DNA of 64,000 nt from Closterium sp. Naga37s-1 (taxonomy: Eukaryota > Streptophyta > Zygnematophyceae > Desmidiales > Closteriaceae), in the NCBI GenBank assembly GCA_947471745.1, contig CANJKZ010000093.1, forward strand, positions 2,465,501-2,529,500, given 5' to 3'. The notes below the pieces were generated by a model that did not search any database, was not told the DNA's origin, and was given only the letters and a program-made list of their open reading frames with translations. A program made the translations under genes and the position numbers. Positions 1 to 9,400 of the stretch are shown here, piece after piece; positions within the stretch are counted from its first letter, which is position 1; each line of letters starts with the position of its first letter.

Positions 1-149
1 AGGCACCATTTCCGAAGCGCACATCTGTGCTAGTCTTCTGCACGAGCAGCAAAACATGGACTTCAATCAGGAAAAAAGGGGTTCGACACGAGCAAATCGC
101 CTTCTACTCCGGCCGCGATCAGCAACGATCTCGCGACTCACGTCCGCGT

Positions 150-332
150 CAATATTACTGCAAAAATTGCAAAACCTTCAGTCGTTCAACTGAACGCTGC
201 CGCTTCGGGCCCCGACACGATTCCGCGCCGTGCAACAACGCGACCCCCGACCCCGAACACTCGCGTCAGGCAAACCGACCGTCTTCGGACCATCGGTCTG
301 CCCCGAGCCAACCACCTCAGTCTGACCCATAG
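150..332 (+). pseudogene. copia gag zinc-knuckle remnant
   Basis: The frame that includes 150-210 contains YYCKNCKTFSRSTERC, which fits the CX2CX4HX4C retroviral-type zinc knuckle of copia gag except that the histidine position is arginine. Gag zinc knuckles bind the element's own RNA for packaging, and loss of the His should break metal binding. The frame ends at 332. Short length and the missing ligand make this a remnant. Confidence 0.45.
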
Positions 333-689
333 AGGCCTCCGTACAACAACAACGTTCGCCACGTCATCCGCAACATGGCGATGCTCGTTCACCGTCGCAC
401 ACGGCGAACAAATCGAAGGCACCTGCGATACGTCTCTCCTCCCCTGCTTGGACGAGAGGTCGAGCACTCCGGCTACAACAATCCCTTCACGAACAAGAGT
501 GGGACCTGCCGATACCTCTGCTCGAGTCGCCGCCGCACGACGAAGATTTCATAAACTCGCCGTCAATTCACAGCTACATCTATGGACACTACATTGATAC
601 CCGGCGCGTGGATAACTATCGCCACGCCGGCGACAACCACATCCCCTTTCGTAACACACCAAACCTCGCGCTCTCCGCGTAAAACCGAG

Positions 690-1138
690 CCAACGCCTAC
701 AACACGTGGTACCTTGACAGCTGCTGCAGACAGCACATGGCGGGGTCCAAGCGCTTCATCTCCAATGCACGCCCCATTCCGCAACCCACCGTTGTCACGG
801 TGGCCAACAATCAGCAACTCGAAGCACGGGCGTGCGGCATCGTTGTCCTCAAGGCGCACGACATCAGCGTGCACATCACACTCAACGACGTGCTCATCGT
901 GCGGGACCTGGAGTATAACCTGCTCTCCTACGAGCAGCTTGTCCAGAGCGGCGTCCTCGTGACCACAGATCCAGAGAGTCGGTGCATTCTAATGCACTGG
1001 AAGGACTACATCATCCTCGACTCAAAGCCGCGCTACATCGGCAAAGCACGCCCAAACAACGGCGTTTACATTCTGGTTCGACATCCCAGATTGCCGCGCA
1101 GACTGGGGAGATCTCATCGACCTCAAGGCCCAGCATAA
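690..1138 (+). pseudogene. copia aspartic protease region, active-site Gly changed
   Basis: Reading from about 690 the frame gives NTWYLDSCCRQHMAG, followed by FISNARPIP and DVLIVRDLEYNLLSYEQL. This is the copia retropepsin region, whose normal active site is WYLDSGAS. Here the Asp-Ser-Gly triad reads Asp-Ser-Cys (codon TGC at 711-713), a change expected to destroy proteolysis. The following block, with its LLS motif, is the usual segment between protease and integrase. The frame is lost near 1138 and the next domains lie in other frames. Confidence 0.65.
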
Positions 1139-2329
1139 CATGGGATCACAGTGCCCCGTGCATCCTGATGGGCGCTCCTGGGTCAAGCACCACGCTCACC
1201 CCAAGGAGATCGATCTTCACTCACCGGGGCCTCTGCCGCAACTGCAGCACACCAACAGCCTCCACTACAGAAAAGAAGAAAGACAAGGGGAAAGCGCCAG
1301 CAGACGAGAAAGGCAAGGCACCAGCTGAAGTGGAGAAGCGCAAAGCAACGTCTGAAGAAAAGGGAAAGGCGAAAGTCAATGAGGACGAAAAAGAGGAAGA
1401 AGCACATGCGCCCCTGGACATCGTTGAGGAAGCAGAGTGGCAGACCCCACAACCCACATGAATGAGAGCCATTGCTGAACTTGCTGCAGCCCTCACCATC
1501 TTCCAACCGCGCACATCACGCGATGACCCCACGGTGCAGGATCGACTACATCTCCTTACTCGCTACACGGGACCTGGCGCCTTTGACAAAAACAACAACC
1601 CCCTGCCCTTGGACTGGGAAACGTGTCAAGTCACTCGCCCCTGGTCCCGCCGTACCATGACCTCTGAGGAGCTCCAACGCCTAGAGGAAGAAGAGAATCG
1701 TCGCCGCGCAGATGCAGATGCAGCAGCAGCAGCCGCCGCCAATCATGGCTGGGGCACAGGGACCGGCGCAGCGGCATGGGGAAAATCTACTGCAGCTGCC
1801 GATACCACCAGCTGGGGATCAGGGGGTAGCACAGCAGCAGGGCCATGGGGGACCTCAACAGCAGAGGAGGAAGAGCCAATCGAAGAATATCTGGCGCGAA
1901 TGGAGAGAGAGGCAGCAGAGGAAGCAGCTGGACCTTATGGGTCCCCAAGACCCATCGGCGTCCCCCCCTCAGGACCCTCATCCTCCAGTAGCTCCTGGAA
2001 CTCCTCCGAAACCTCCAGACCCTACACTGACAGCGACACCATCCTACCTTACAACCGCTACCCTCACAGCCCACTGCCGTCTGAGTCCACTCCCATCGGA
2101 CCCCACGATCCAACTACTGCTGGACCCTCTACCATCCACGGGCCACCACCACACCACGTCCCACGGCCCAACCTCACTGAAGGAACAGCAGACACAGACG
2201 ACGCAACGGCTCCACTCGCAGCTGTCACCACAGTCATAACTGCACACCCTCCCACAACACGCGACCTCGTTCTTGCTCTTGGGTTGTCAACCTCTCCACA
2301 GCCTATCCCACAGCCTGCACAGCCCAACA

Positions 2330-3330
2330 CCGCTGAAATGCTTGCCTGCTTCGCCCGCTCACCCACATTTCGCGCCCCTCCTGACCTCTGGCACAAGCGC
2401 CTTGGCCACCCCTCTCAGGAGGTGCTCAACAACTGCATCCGCGCTGAAGTATTCATCCCTGCACACTGCTGCGACCCGATGACTCACCTATCCCTGTTGA
2501 CAACAATCGCCACACTGACTGCACCAATTGCCCCGAGGCCGCGCTCAACCACAAGCCCTTCAAGCTCCTCGAGCCGAGTACAAACCGCTACGCCAAGCTC
2601 CACAGATATGGCGTCAACGGCGAGGAATATACACTTACCTTCGTCGTCGCCCACTCTCTCTTCGTCTGGGTGGCCAACGTTTCTCACAGGAGCAAGGCAT
2701 GCGACATCTTCAAAGTCTGGCACAGTAACGCCGAGACCCAGTCCGGCAGCACGCTCAAACTTTGGCAAACAGACTGCGCGTCCAAGTTCAAGAGCAAGGA
2801 GCTGGAGGCCTACACGAAGAAAAAGGGGATCATTCATAAACTCTCCCTCCCCTTCGCGCACCCCCAGCAAGGCGCCACTGAACGCACCAACCGCACCCTG
2901 ATGACAAAGGTTCGCGCCCTCCTGCAGCAGAGCGACGTTGATGCCAAGTACAGGCCCTATGCCATGCATCACGCCGTCCGCCTCCACAACCTCCTCAGCA
3001 CCACCACCAACACCAATCACGTATCCCTGCACGTGAAATTCACCGGGGAAAATGGGGATATCTCCATGCTGCGTGTCTGGGGCTGCATGGTGCAGTATCG
3101 GCCCGCAACAGCAAACGCAGGGAAGTTCGAGCGTCGCGCGAGATGGGGAGTGCATCTCGGCATCAGCTTCGAGCATCACGCCTGGAACATCCTTGATCAC
3201 GATACCTCACGTGTGGTCGCGGCGCGAGACGTCACATTCTACGAGGACCTCACTATCCTCAAGTTTCAGTGCGACTGTCACGTTGACCGCACCAGAGGAG
3301 TGAACAACGTCGCAAACTATGATCGCCCAC
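2330..3330 (+). pseudogene. copia integrase (zinc-binding and catalytic domains), frameshifted
   Basis: The GAG-pre-integrase HHCC domain begins with LWHKRLGHPSQEVLNNC (about 2382-2432) and continues, after a frame change, with DCTNCPEAALNHKPF (about 2515). The catalytic core follows in the frame open from 2670 to 3617: WQTDCASKF carries the second catalytic Asp and PQQGATERTNRTL the Glu, with the typical run-out RVWGCMVQY and GVHLGIS. Integrase inserts the cDNA copy into chromosomes. The first catalytic Asp block is not clear. The frame change between the halves means no intact enzyme is encoded. Confidence 0.7.
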
Positions 3331-3599
3331 CTCGCAGCTTCGCCACTCCCACTGACGAAGCCGAAGCCGCGATCGCGGACCGGGACCCCACGGACCCCCA
3401 TCCTGGCCCCCGTCCTTGGAGCGATGAAGATGAGGACGAGGACAGTGCTCCGCTCGTATCCTCGCGCGACTCTCCTCAGCCCCACCCCATCCAACGGAAA
3501 TCACTCCGACGCCGACGTTGTGGAGGTCACCAGCGGGCAGCAGCACAGCCCGGCCATTTCCAGTCTGCAGCTTCTTGGCCTCCACACAGCTGTTTCTCG

Positions 3600-3840
3600 C
3601 CCGCCCAAAGTGGTTGAACCCAAAACCCCACGTCATGCACTCACCGGCCCCTACAGCAAGGAATGGCGCACAGCAATGAACGCCGAGGTCGCCGCGTTCG
3701 AAACTCGCGATACCTGGGTTCTCGCTGACTGCGTCGCGCTGAAGGGGAGACCCGTTCTCTCATGCAAATGGGTCTTCCACGCTAAAACTGCCGCCGACGG
3801 AATCATCGAACGCTTTAAAGCCAACTGTACAAGCAGCAAC
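3600..3840 (+). pseudogene. copia reverse transcriptase, N-terminal fragment only
   Basis: The frame gives the start of an RVT_2 domain: HALTGPYSKEWRTAMNAEV, then DTWVLADC, CKWVFHAKTAADG and RFKANC. Similarity ends near 3835, where a normal element would continue with the YVDD catalytic box and RNase H. The remaining 290 bases up to the next element have no copia similarity that I can see, so the 3' end was deleted or replaced. Confidence 0.7.
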
Positions 3841-4133
3841 TTGGTTGCATTCTCTATGCTGCGGTCACCTGCAGTCTGCCATAATGTTCACTTCACCCTT
3901 ACAATTTTTGTGAAATTCTAGAAAGTCCCGTATGTCTTTTATCCATGGTACATGCCCTTCCAGCTATGAGCTCTATTGAAGTAACCAGTATTGGCTGCTT
4001 GTGAGATTGCCCGGATTGCCTTGATAACGCTACTTGGTGTTGTGTGCGCTGATGTCCCTCCCCACCCGCCCCCGGTGTGTTCCTGCACAAATCGTTTAGG
4101 CGGAGTTGAGCTGGGTTGGCCATGGGCAAACAC
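3841..4133. other. Unassigned sequence between two elements
   Basis: This links the broken copia to the next LTR element. I see no protein similarity, splice pattern or LTR end. It holds the CATCG target site (4134-4138 is the left copy) used by the following element. Confidence 0.5.
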
Positions 4134-4138
4134 CATCG

Positions 4139-4318
4139 TGTCAGAATATTATGCTTGTCTAGTCTGCAGTGGGGTACTCAATAGTGAGTATAACCCTTTT
4201 GGGCTTGCTATTTGTATCGCTCTCCTTTCTAGTCCAAACCCCCTCTTTTGCCTATTCTCTCTTGCCTAGCTATCTAAACCCTAGCTATGGCTCCTGCGTT
4301 CTAGCTGTAATTCTGACA
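4139..4318 (+). repeat. 5' LTR of copy A
   Basis: 180 bp, TG...CA ended, with inverted termini TGTCAGAAT/ATTCTGACA. The left target duplication CATCG is at 4134-4138. Confidence 0.9.
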
Positions 4319-4330
4319 TGGTATTAGAGC
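4319..4330 (+). promoter_or_regulatory. Primer-binding site of copy A
   Basis: TGGTATTAGAGC directly follows the 5' LTR. It matches the usual tRNA-iMet primer site of plant copia elements (TGGTATCAGAGC) at 11 of 12 positions. Confidence 0.8.
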
Positions 4331-4379
4331 CTTTGCGCTCCTGGCCTGTGGGCCCACATGCGCTGCTGCTGTACTGTCT

Positions 4380-4510
4380 GTCGCGCGCCCCGTGGCGCGC
4401 GACGTTTTTTTTTTCATCCCGCCACGCGCTCTGGGCCCGTGGCGGTTTTCTGCCCGCCACGCGCTCGGGGCGCGTGGCGGTTTCCTGCCCCGTCGCGGCG
4501 CCCCAGGGGA
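4380..4510 (+). other. GC hairpin array in the leader of copy A
   Basis: About 60 nt after the primer-binding site, 4380-4403 forms a 10-bp perfect stem (GTCGCGCGCC / GGCGCGCGAC) with a 4-nt loop. It is followed by further GC stems (CCGCCACGCGC / GCGCGTGGCGG) separated by TTTTCTGCC-like spacers. The same layout recurs in the related elements at 39250 and 55.0-57.3 kb with different stem sequences. A role in RNA dimerisation or packaging is inference. Confidence 0.6.
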
Positions 4511-5380
4511 CCCGCGCGTCGCCCCCCCGTCGCCCGTCGTGGCGCACCCAGGGACCCGCGCGCCCCCCCCGTCATTCGTCGCGTCGCCCCCCGTCGTCCG
4601 TCGTGGCGCCCCCGGGGACCCGCGCGCAGCCCCCCTGTCGCCCGTGGTGGCGCCCCCGTCGACCCGCGTGCCGCCCCTGGGGACCCGCGCGCCCGTCCCT
4701 GTCGACCCGCGCGCCCCTCCCGTGGACCCGCGCGCCGCCCCCGGGGACCTCCGCGGCGCCCCCGTCGACCCGCGCGCAGCTCCTTGCACCCGCGCGCAGC
4801 CTCCTCCCCGCCCCCCCCCCACCCTTCTTCTTCGCCTCCCTGCTGCGCGTGCAGCCGTGGGGTGGAGGGTATGGGGGTGGCGGGTATGGGGGTGGCGGGT
4901 GTGTGAGCAGTCACCTGCTCCTCCTCCTCCTCCGTCTCCCACTGCTGCAGCTGCCGCTGAGGGGGGTGGGTGTGTGGGAGCCGAGGGAGTGGTGCTAGGG
5001 GGGTGACGTGGGAGTGCAGCTAGGGGTGCAGCAAGGGGTGTGTGAAAGGGGGGTGGGACAGTTGGGGGGAGGTTGAGCGGAGGTTGAGCCGTCGTGTCGC
5101 CAGCAGCGCCAGTAGTCCGGAGGCTACAATCTCCGGTAGTCGCCAGTCGCCCGTGGGTCAGTTGCTCCAGCCGCTCGGCGTAGCCGCGGAGCCAGTTACC
5201 CCTGAAGTCCGGGCCATTGCTTCGGTAGCGCACTGAGCTAGCCGCTCCTCTCCTCTCCTCTCACAGTCCCTCCTCCTCCTCACTTGCCCTCTGTGAATGC
5301 CTCTAGCTTTGCTAAGACTTGTGAACCTGCTCAATGACTGCTTGCTGTGCTGATTATACCCCACTTTGACTATGGGGGTG

Positions 5381-5560
5381 TGTCAGAATATTATGCTTGT
5401 CTAGTCTGCAGTGGGATACTCAATAGTGAGTATAACCCTTTTGGGCTTGCTATTTGTATCGCTCTCCTTTCTAGTTCAAACCCCCTCTTTTGCCTATTCT
5501 CTCTTGCCTAGCTATCTAAACCCTAGCTATGGCTCCTGCGTTCTAGCTGTAATTCTGACA
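5381..5560 (+). repeat. 3' LTR of copy A
   Basis: 180 bp, two mismatches to the 5' LTR (G/A in CAGTGGG, C/T in CTAGTC). It is preceded by a polypurine tract (about 5369-5380) and followed by target duplication CATCG (5561-5565). Confidence 0.9.
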
Positions 5561-5565
5561 CATCG

Positions 5566-6353
5566 TTGATATTTGATTTATTGAAAAAAGAAAATTCGCC
5601 TATTAATGATAGTTCGATGAATGAGAGAGTGTCCATAAAAGAATGCAGAACAACTCGATGAATGCGGAGCACACCGCCGCTTTAAGAACATTTCCACTAC
5701 AACTCGAATTAGTGTCTTAGAAGGCATTCAACTTAGTCACGAACAAGCGACTTCGTAACAAGCGAATGAGATGAAGATACTTGTTAGTGAATCATAAAAA
5801 GTCTCACACAAAAGTGCGTTAAAGAAACTGCACCAATTTACACGTCGTGTTTTGGTGTCCCACGCAAAAGCGAGTATTTCTGCCGCTTCAAATGCACAAC
5901 TGGCGCGCCAGTTGTGCATCGGCTGTTCTACCCAATGGCACCCGTGTATGTTTGCACGGCGAGGTGGCCGATTGGGAGAGGTAGATGGGATGATAAGGTT
6001 GGGCATCATGTGTGACATGACTGCTCCTTCCCTTCCCTTCCCTTCCGTAGCTGCCGTCCGCGCCCTTGCGAGAGGTCGCCGAACATCACCTCACAACATT
6101 GGCACATCTGCTCATTCTCCGTATCCCATCTGTCTGGTCTGGCATCTGCAAGGGTGGAGTTCCAGAAGAGCCTTCAAAGGCCGCTTCAAAAGCGTCCGAC
6201 GAGCCTTCAAAGCCCGCTCCACACGGTGTCTTCAAATAATTTGCGAACTTCGTCCTTGTGTAGCCTTCCTCCCTCCCTCCCTCGGCTGCAGCTTAGAGAT
6301 AACTGTCACCTGGTTTCTCCGTACTTCGTTCCTCTCCTTTTTGACAAACTGCC
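5566..6353 (+). promoter_or_regulatory. Upstream region of the LRR gene
   Basis: About 790 bases between the LTR element and the LRR start codon. It must hold the promoter and 5' UTR if the gene model is right. I see no convincing TATA box. It has a perfect 28-bp palindrome (5892-5919), a short CCCTT repeat (about 6027-6047) and pyrimidine-rich DNA just before the ATG. Confidence 0.4.
5892..5919. repeat. Perfect 28-bp palindrome
   Basis: ATGCACAACTGGCG followed immediately by its exact reverse complement, with no spacer and an AscI-type GGCGCGCC centre. It lies about 435 bp upstream of the LRR start codon. Confidence 0.85.
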
Positions 6354-6435
6354 ATGTCGCGAAACTCGACGTTTGTCCCTCTCTTTGCCTGTCGCGTGCT
6401 GGCCGTCGTCATGCTTCTCGCGTTCGCCGCTGCAA
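6354..6435 (+). CDS. LRR gene exon 1: signal peptide
   Basis: ATG at 6354 opens 27 codons plus 1 nt: basic start MSRNSTF, then a hydrophobic core VLAVVMLLAFAAA. A GTAGTG donor follows in phase 1. The next exon begins with 2 nt (TG) completing a codon and reads straight into the LRRNT cap. This start is chosen because it alone gives a secretion signal in the right phase. Confidence 0.65.
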
Positions 6436-9400
6436 GTAGTGCCTACTTCACCAAAATGTTTCTGACCCAAACCTGACCTTTGTTTTATTCTGTCCCATAG
6501 CTAACCTGAAAGTCACCCCAAAGAAACTTTGGGGTCAGATTTTATTTTGAAATCAGGTTGAGGTCAGTGAGTATTTTGACCCAAAACTCACCTGGCCCGT
6601 ACCTGACTCAAAAGTAACCCAAATTAGACCAGCCCTTTGGGATTTAGAGATGCGGGTTCGATACCTATTGCTGGCAGTTCTCAAATCCTGTGTTTTTTTC
6701 TTTTTGGACTTCTGAATCTGACTTGCGCGGAAGGTCGGGGGATCGATGCTCGCCGGGTGCGTTTCAACGAGCACAAACTGGAAAATGCAACAAGAAACAA
6801 AACCTCCCGAAAGTAGCACCTTGGAGATTCGAACTCCTAACCTTTCGAATCGAAACGCGCCTCATCTCCTAGTAGCTCAGCCTTCCCTATCCTCTAGGAG
6901 TCCTTATCTTGCCGTTCCCTGGTCCTTATCTGTTCGCTCCCTAACCCTTAAACTTCGCCATCGATGAGCTGTTTCTACAGATCTATTACGTACCGCGCCG
7001 CCTGTCAGTTTTCTTAATTCTATACGCTTCTAATATATTTTATTGCTTCCCGTTATGTACCTTCCTCTGGCAGAAAACGAGTGTCAACACAACATGAGAG
7101 TCTTCGGCGACAGAATGATAATCAATCATGGTGATTCGTACGGTTATGCGGATCTGATTTTGTTACCTAGATATGTTATACTCTGTCTCTCCGCCATTGC
7201 GATTTATCAAAGTCGTCTTTCCAAGCAGATTGTTGTTTCGTTTCCCCTATAACTTTGTCGTCTTTCCTTTGCTTATTCGCAGAACGGAAAGTGGAGATAA
7301 TGGAGGTACACACGTGAAGTTTATTTTTATTATGCCATTACTAAATCTGTTATACTCCGTCTCCTGTCTCTCCGCCATTGCGATTTATCGAAGTCGTCTT
7401 TCATCCGCTTGATGTTGTTTCATTTTCCCTATAACTTTGTAGTCTTTCCTTTGCTTATTCGCAGAACGGAAAGTGGAGATAATGGAGGTACGCACGTGAA
7501 GCTTTTTTTAATATGCCATCCCTAAATCTCTCTTGGTTCACTGAGTAAGCAGGGGGACTTTTTATTCGAGATTACATGTAAGTGAAGATCTTTTCATTAT
7601 TTTGCCATGCCCAATGTCATTCTGGTTCACTGCAGTGAAGGAGATTATGTAAAAATACATGCTGGTTTTTTTCTATAGCTGATGTATCTCTTGAATATGG
7701 CATTTCACTTTCTAATGTGTGTTGGTTTTGTGCTGTCAGGTTATTTTAGCTGTGCTGTGCTTTGATTTATATATTTTCTGGAGCAAATGTACAAGGCCAT
7801 GTTTCTGACGTAGTCATGATGTTGTTGTGGTATGGCGTTTTGTTTTCTAATATATATATTATATATTTTTACAAATGAAAGCTAATTACGAAAAATGGAC
7901 ACGACCTGGTAGCAATATGTAATAATTGTTTGCTCTGTAAATATAGGTTTTGCAAAATGTATTGCCCATAAATCAATGTTGTGCTGGACTAAATTTTAAT
8001 GAGGATCATTCCGAGTGTGTACAGTGCACGCAAAATATATTGTAGCCGATATAAACGTAAAACCTGTAACGGGAACCGGCGCACTCAATGACGGGGTTTA
8101 GGCGGATTGTGTGCTAGACACGTGTGACCTAAATCTGCCCTCATAGTTACTTTTGGGTCAGTCTATCTGACCCGTACCTGACTTTTCCCGCCAAATTTTG
8201 ACCCGTACCTGACCCGTAACTGACCCGTACCTGACCCGAAAGTCACTTTTGGGTTACCCATTCTGATCTCAAACTAGCCTAAAGTGTCAGTTCCAAAAGT
8301 AACTTTTGGGACATATTCCGAGATGTCCCGAATATTGCCCGGAAGTCACCTTGGGGCCCCTTTTGGGTCAGAACATTTTGGAGATGTACCGTGTCGCCGG
8401 GGATGGTCGGCGACAGCGTATCGGACGGGCGGCCCTTTCCGAGATGCGTCCAACAAGTCGTCGCCCGCGCCAAGTGGCTGCGTCCGTAACGCCGAGTCAG
8501 GCGCGCATCAAGCTCCAACCCTCGCAATGTGAGATCTGTTTTTGTCGCAGAATGATCTGATGATGGTTGCTTGTGTAAAAACGGCAGGCTAACGGCAACG
8601 CTTGCGATGATAGTAGTAAGGACAATGACAATTGCATTCAGAGAAATGGCGAATTGAAGCATGATATCCATCAGGTCCTGTAGATAAGTAGATTGAATAC
8701 AAAAGGGAGAAATCTATGCCAAAAGGCCACAAGTATGGGCTGAACGTCCAGCAACGACTAGCAGAAGTCCTCTTGCTTTTTAATTTAAGTCTAGAACTAC
8801 TCAGAAAGAAATATCGAGAGCCATTGATCATCAATAATCTGCAAGCGCGGGTAGATGTTTGATGATATAAAAATTAGGTTGCGTTCAAGGATTTAGTAGA
8901 ATTGAAACATCTCCTTAATTAGCTACAAAGATGTATTGAACCTTCAGGAGGCTCTAGCACTTGCCACGACTGATTTACACCTCCTTCAAAACAGAATCTG
9001 CCAAACAGACACAAGAGCTAGTAGAAGCAGCTCAGAGCATATGCAAACATATTTCGGGAACTAACACACTTTTAGAACGTTCAGAAGGAATACCCACAGG
9101 TGCCAATGTCAGGCGAGAGTTCTAGTCGCCAAGAGTCACCGAACGGGAGAATCTTGCTCATCCCCTTCGTCCTGCCTTTCCATCGCCAAAAACCTTGTCG
9201 CCCCCAGTGCAAGCGCTTCTAGCCATGGACGGAGCATGGGGTTCTTGGTATCACAACGTATCAAACGTTTTCTGTGACAAGTGGAGTAATTGGTGGAATG
9301 AAGTGACCGTAAATTGTGACCGACACGGCATGGTTACCAAACTGTGAGTCAGAGTTGGGGATGAGATGTTTCTGTGCGCTTTGGAAAATGAGTACAGGGT

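Larger units (their letters stand above)
1..3840 (+). mobile_element. Decayed Ty1/copia retrotransposon, both ends missing
   Basis: The stretch carries copia domains in the usual order, scattered over all three + frames: a gag zinc-knuckle remnant (about 150-210), a retropepsin-like region (about 690-1120), a GAG-pre-integrase motif LWHKRLGHP (about 2382-2410), the integrase core (about 2520-3250) and the first part of the reverse transcriptase (about 3610-3835). The 5' end lies outside the window. The RT stops after its first block, before any YVDD box, and no LTR follows, so the 3' half is lost. Frameshifts between domains and changed active-site residues show it is dead. Its proteins differ clearly from the other two copia elements here, so it is a different lineage. 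Confidence 0.8.
4139..5560 (+). mobile_element. Short non-autonomous LTR retroelement (TRIM-like), copy A
   Basis: Two 180-bp direct repeats (4139-4318 and 5381-5560) begin TGTCAGAAT and end ATTCTGACA and differ at two positions. They are flanked by CATCG on both sides (4134-4138, 5561-5565), a 5-bp target duplication. A primer-binding site TGGTATTAGAGC (4319-4330) resembles the complement of initiator tRNA-Met 3' end. A polypurine tract with ATGGGGGTG abuts the 3' LTR. The 1.06-kb interior has no gag or pol: it is GC-rich, with hairpins and Arg/Ala/Pro-type low-complexity frames, then a conserved 3' module. LTR start, PBS and polypurine tract resemble those of the copia element at 46118-53327, so copia proteins probably mobilised it (inference). 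Confidence 0.9.

Noticed and set aside
4301-5233. Long Arg/Ala/Pro/Thr open frames on both strands
   Set aside because: They lie inside the GC-rich interior of an LTR element, occur in several frames at once and follow the minisatellite period.
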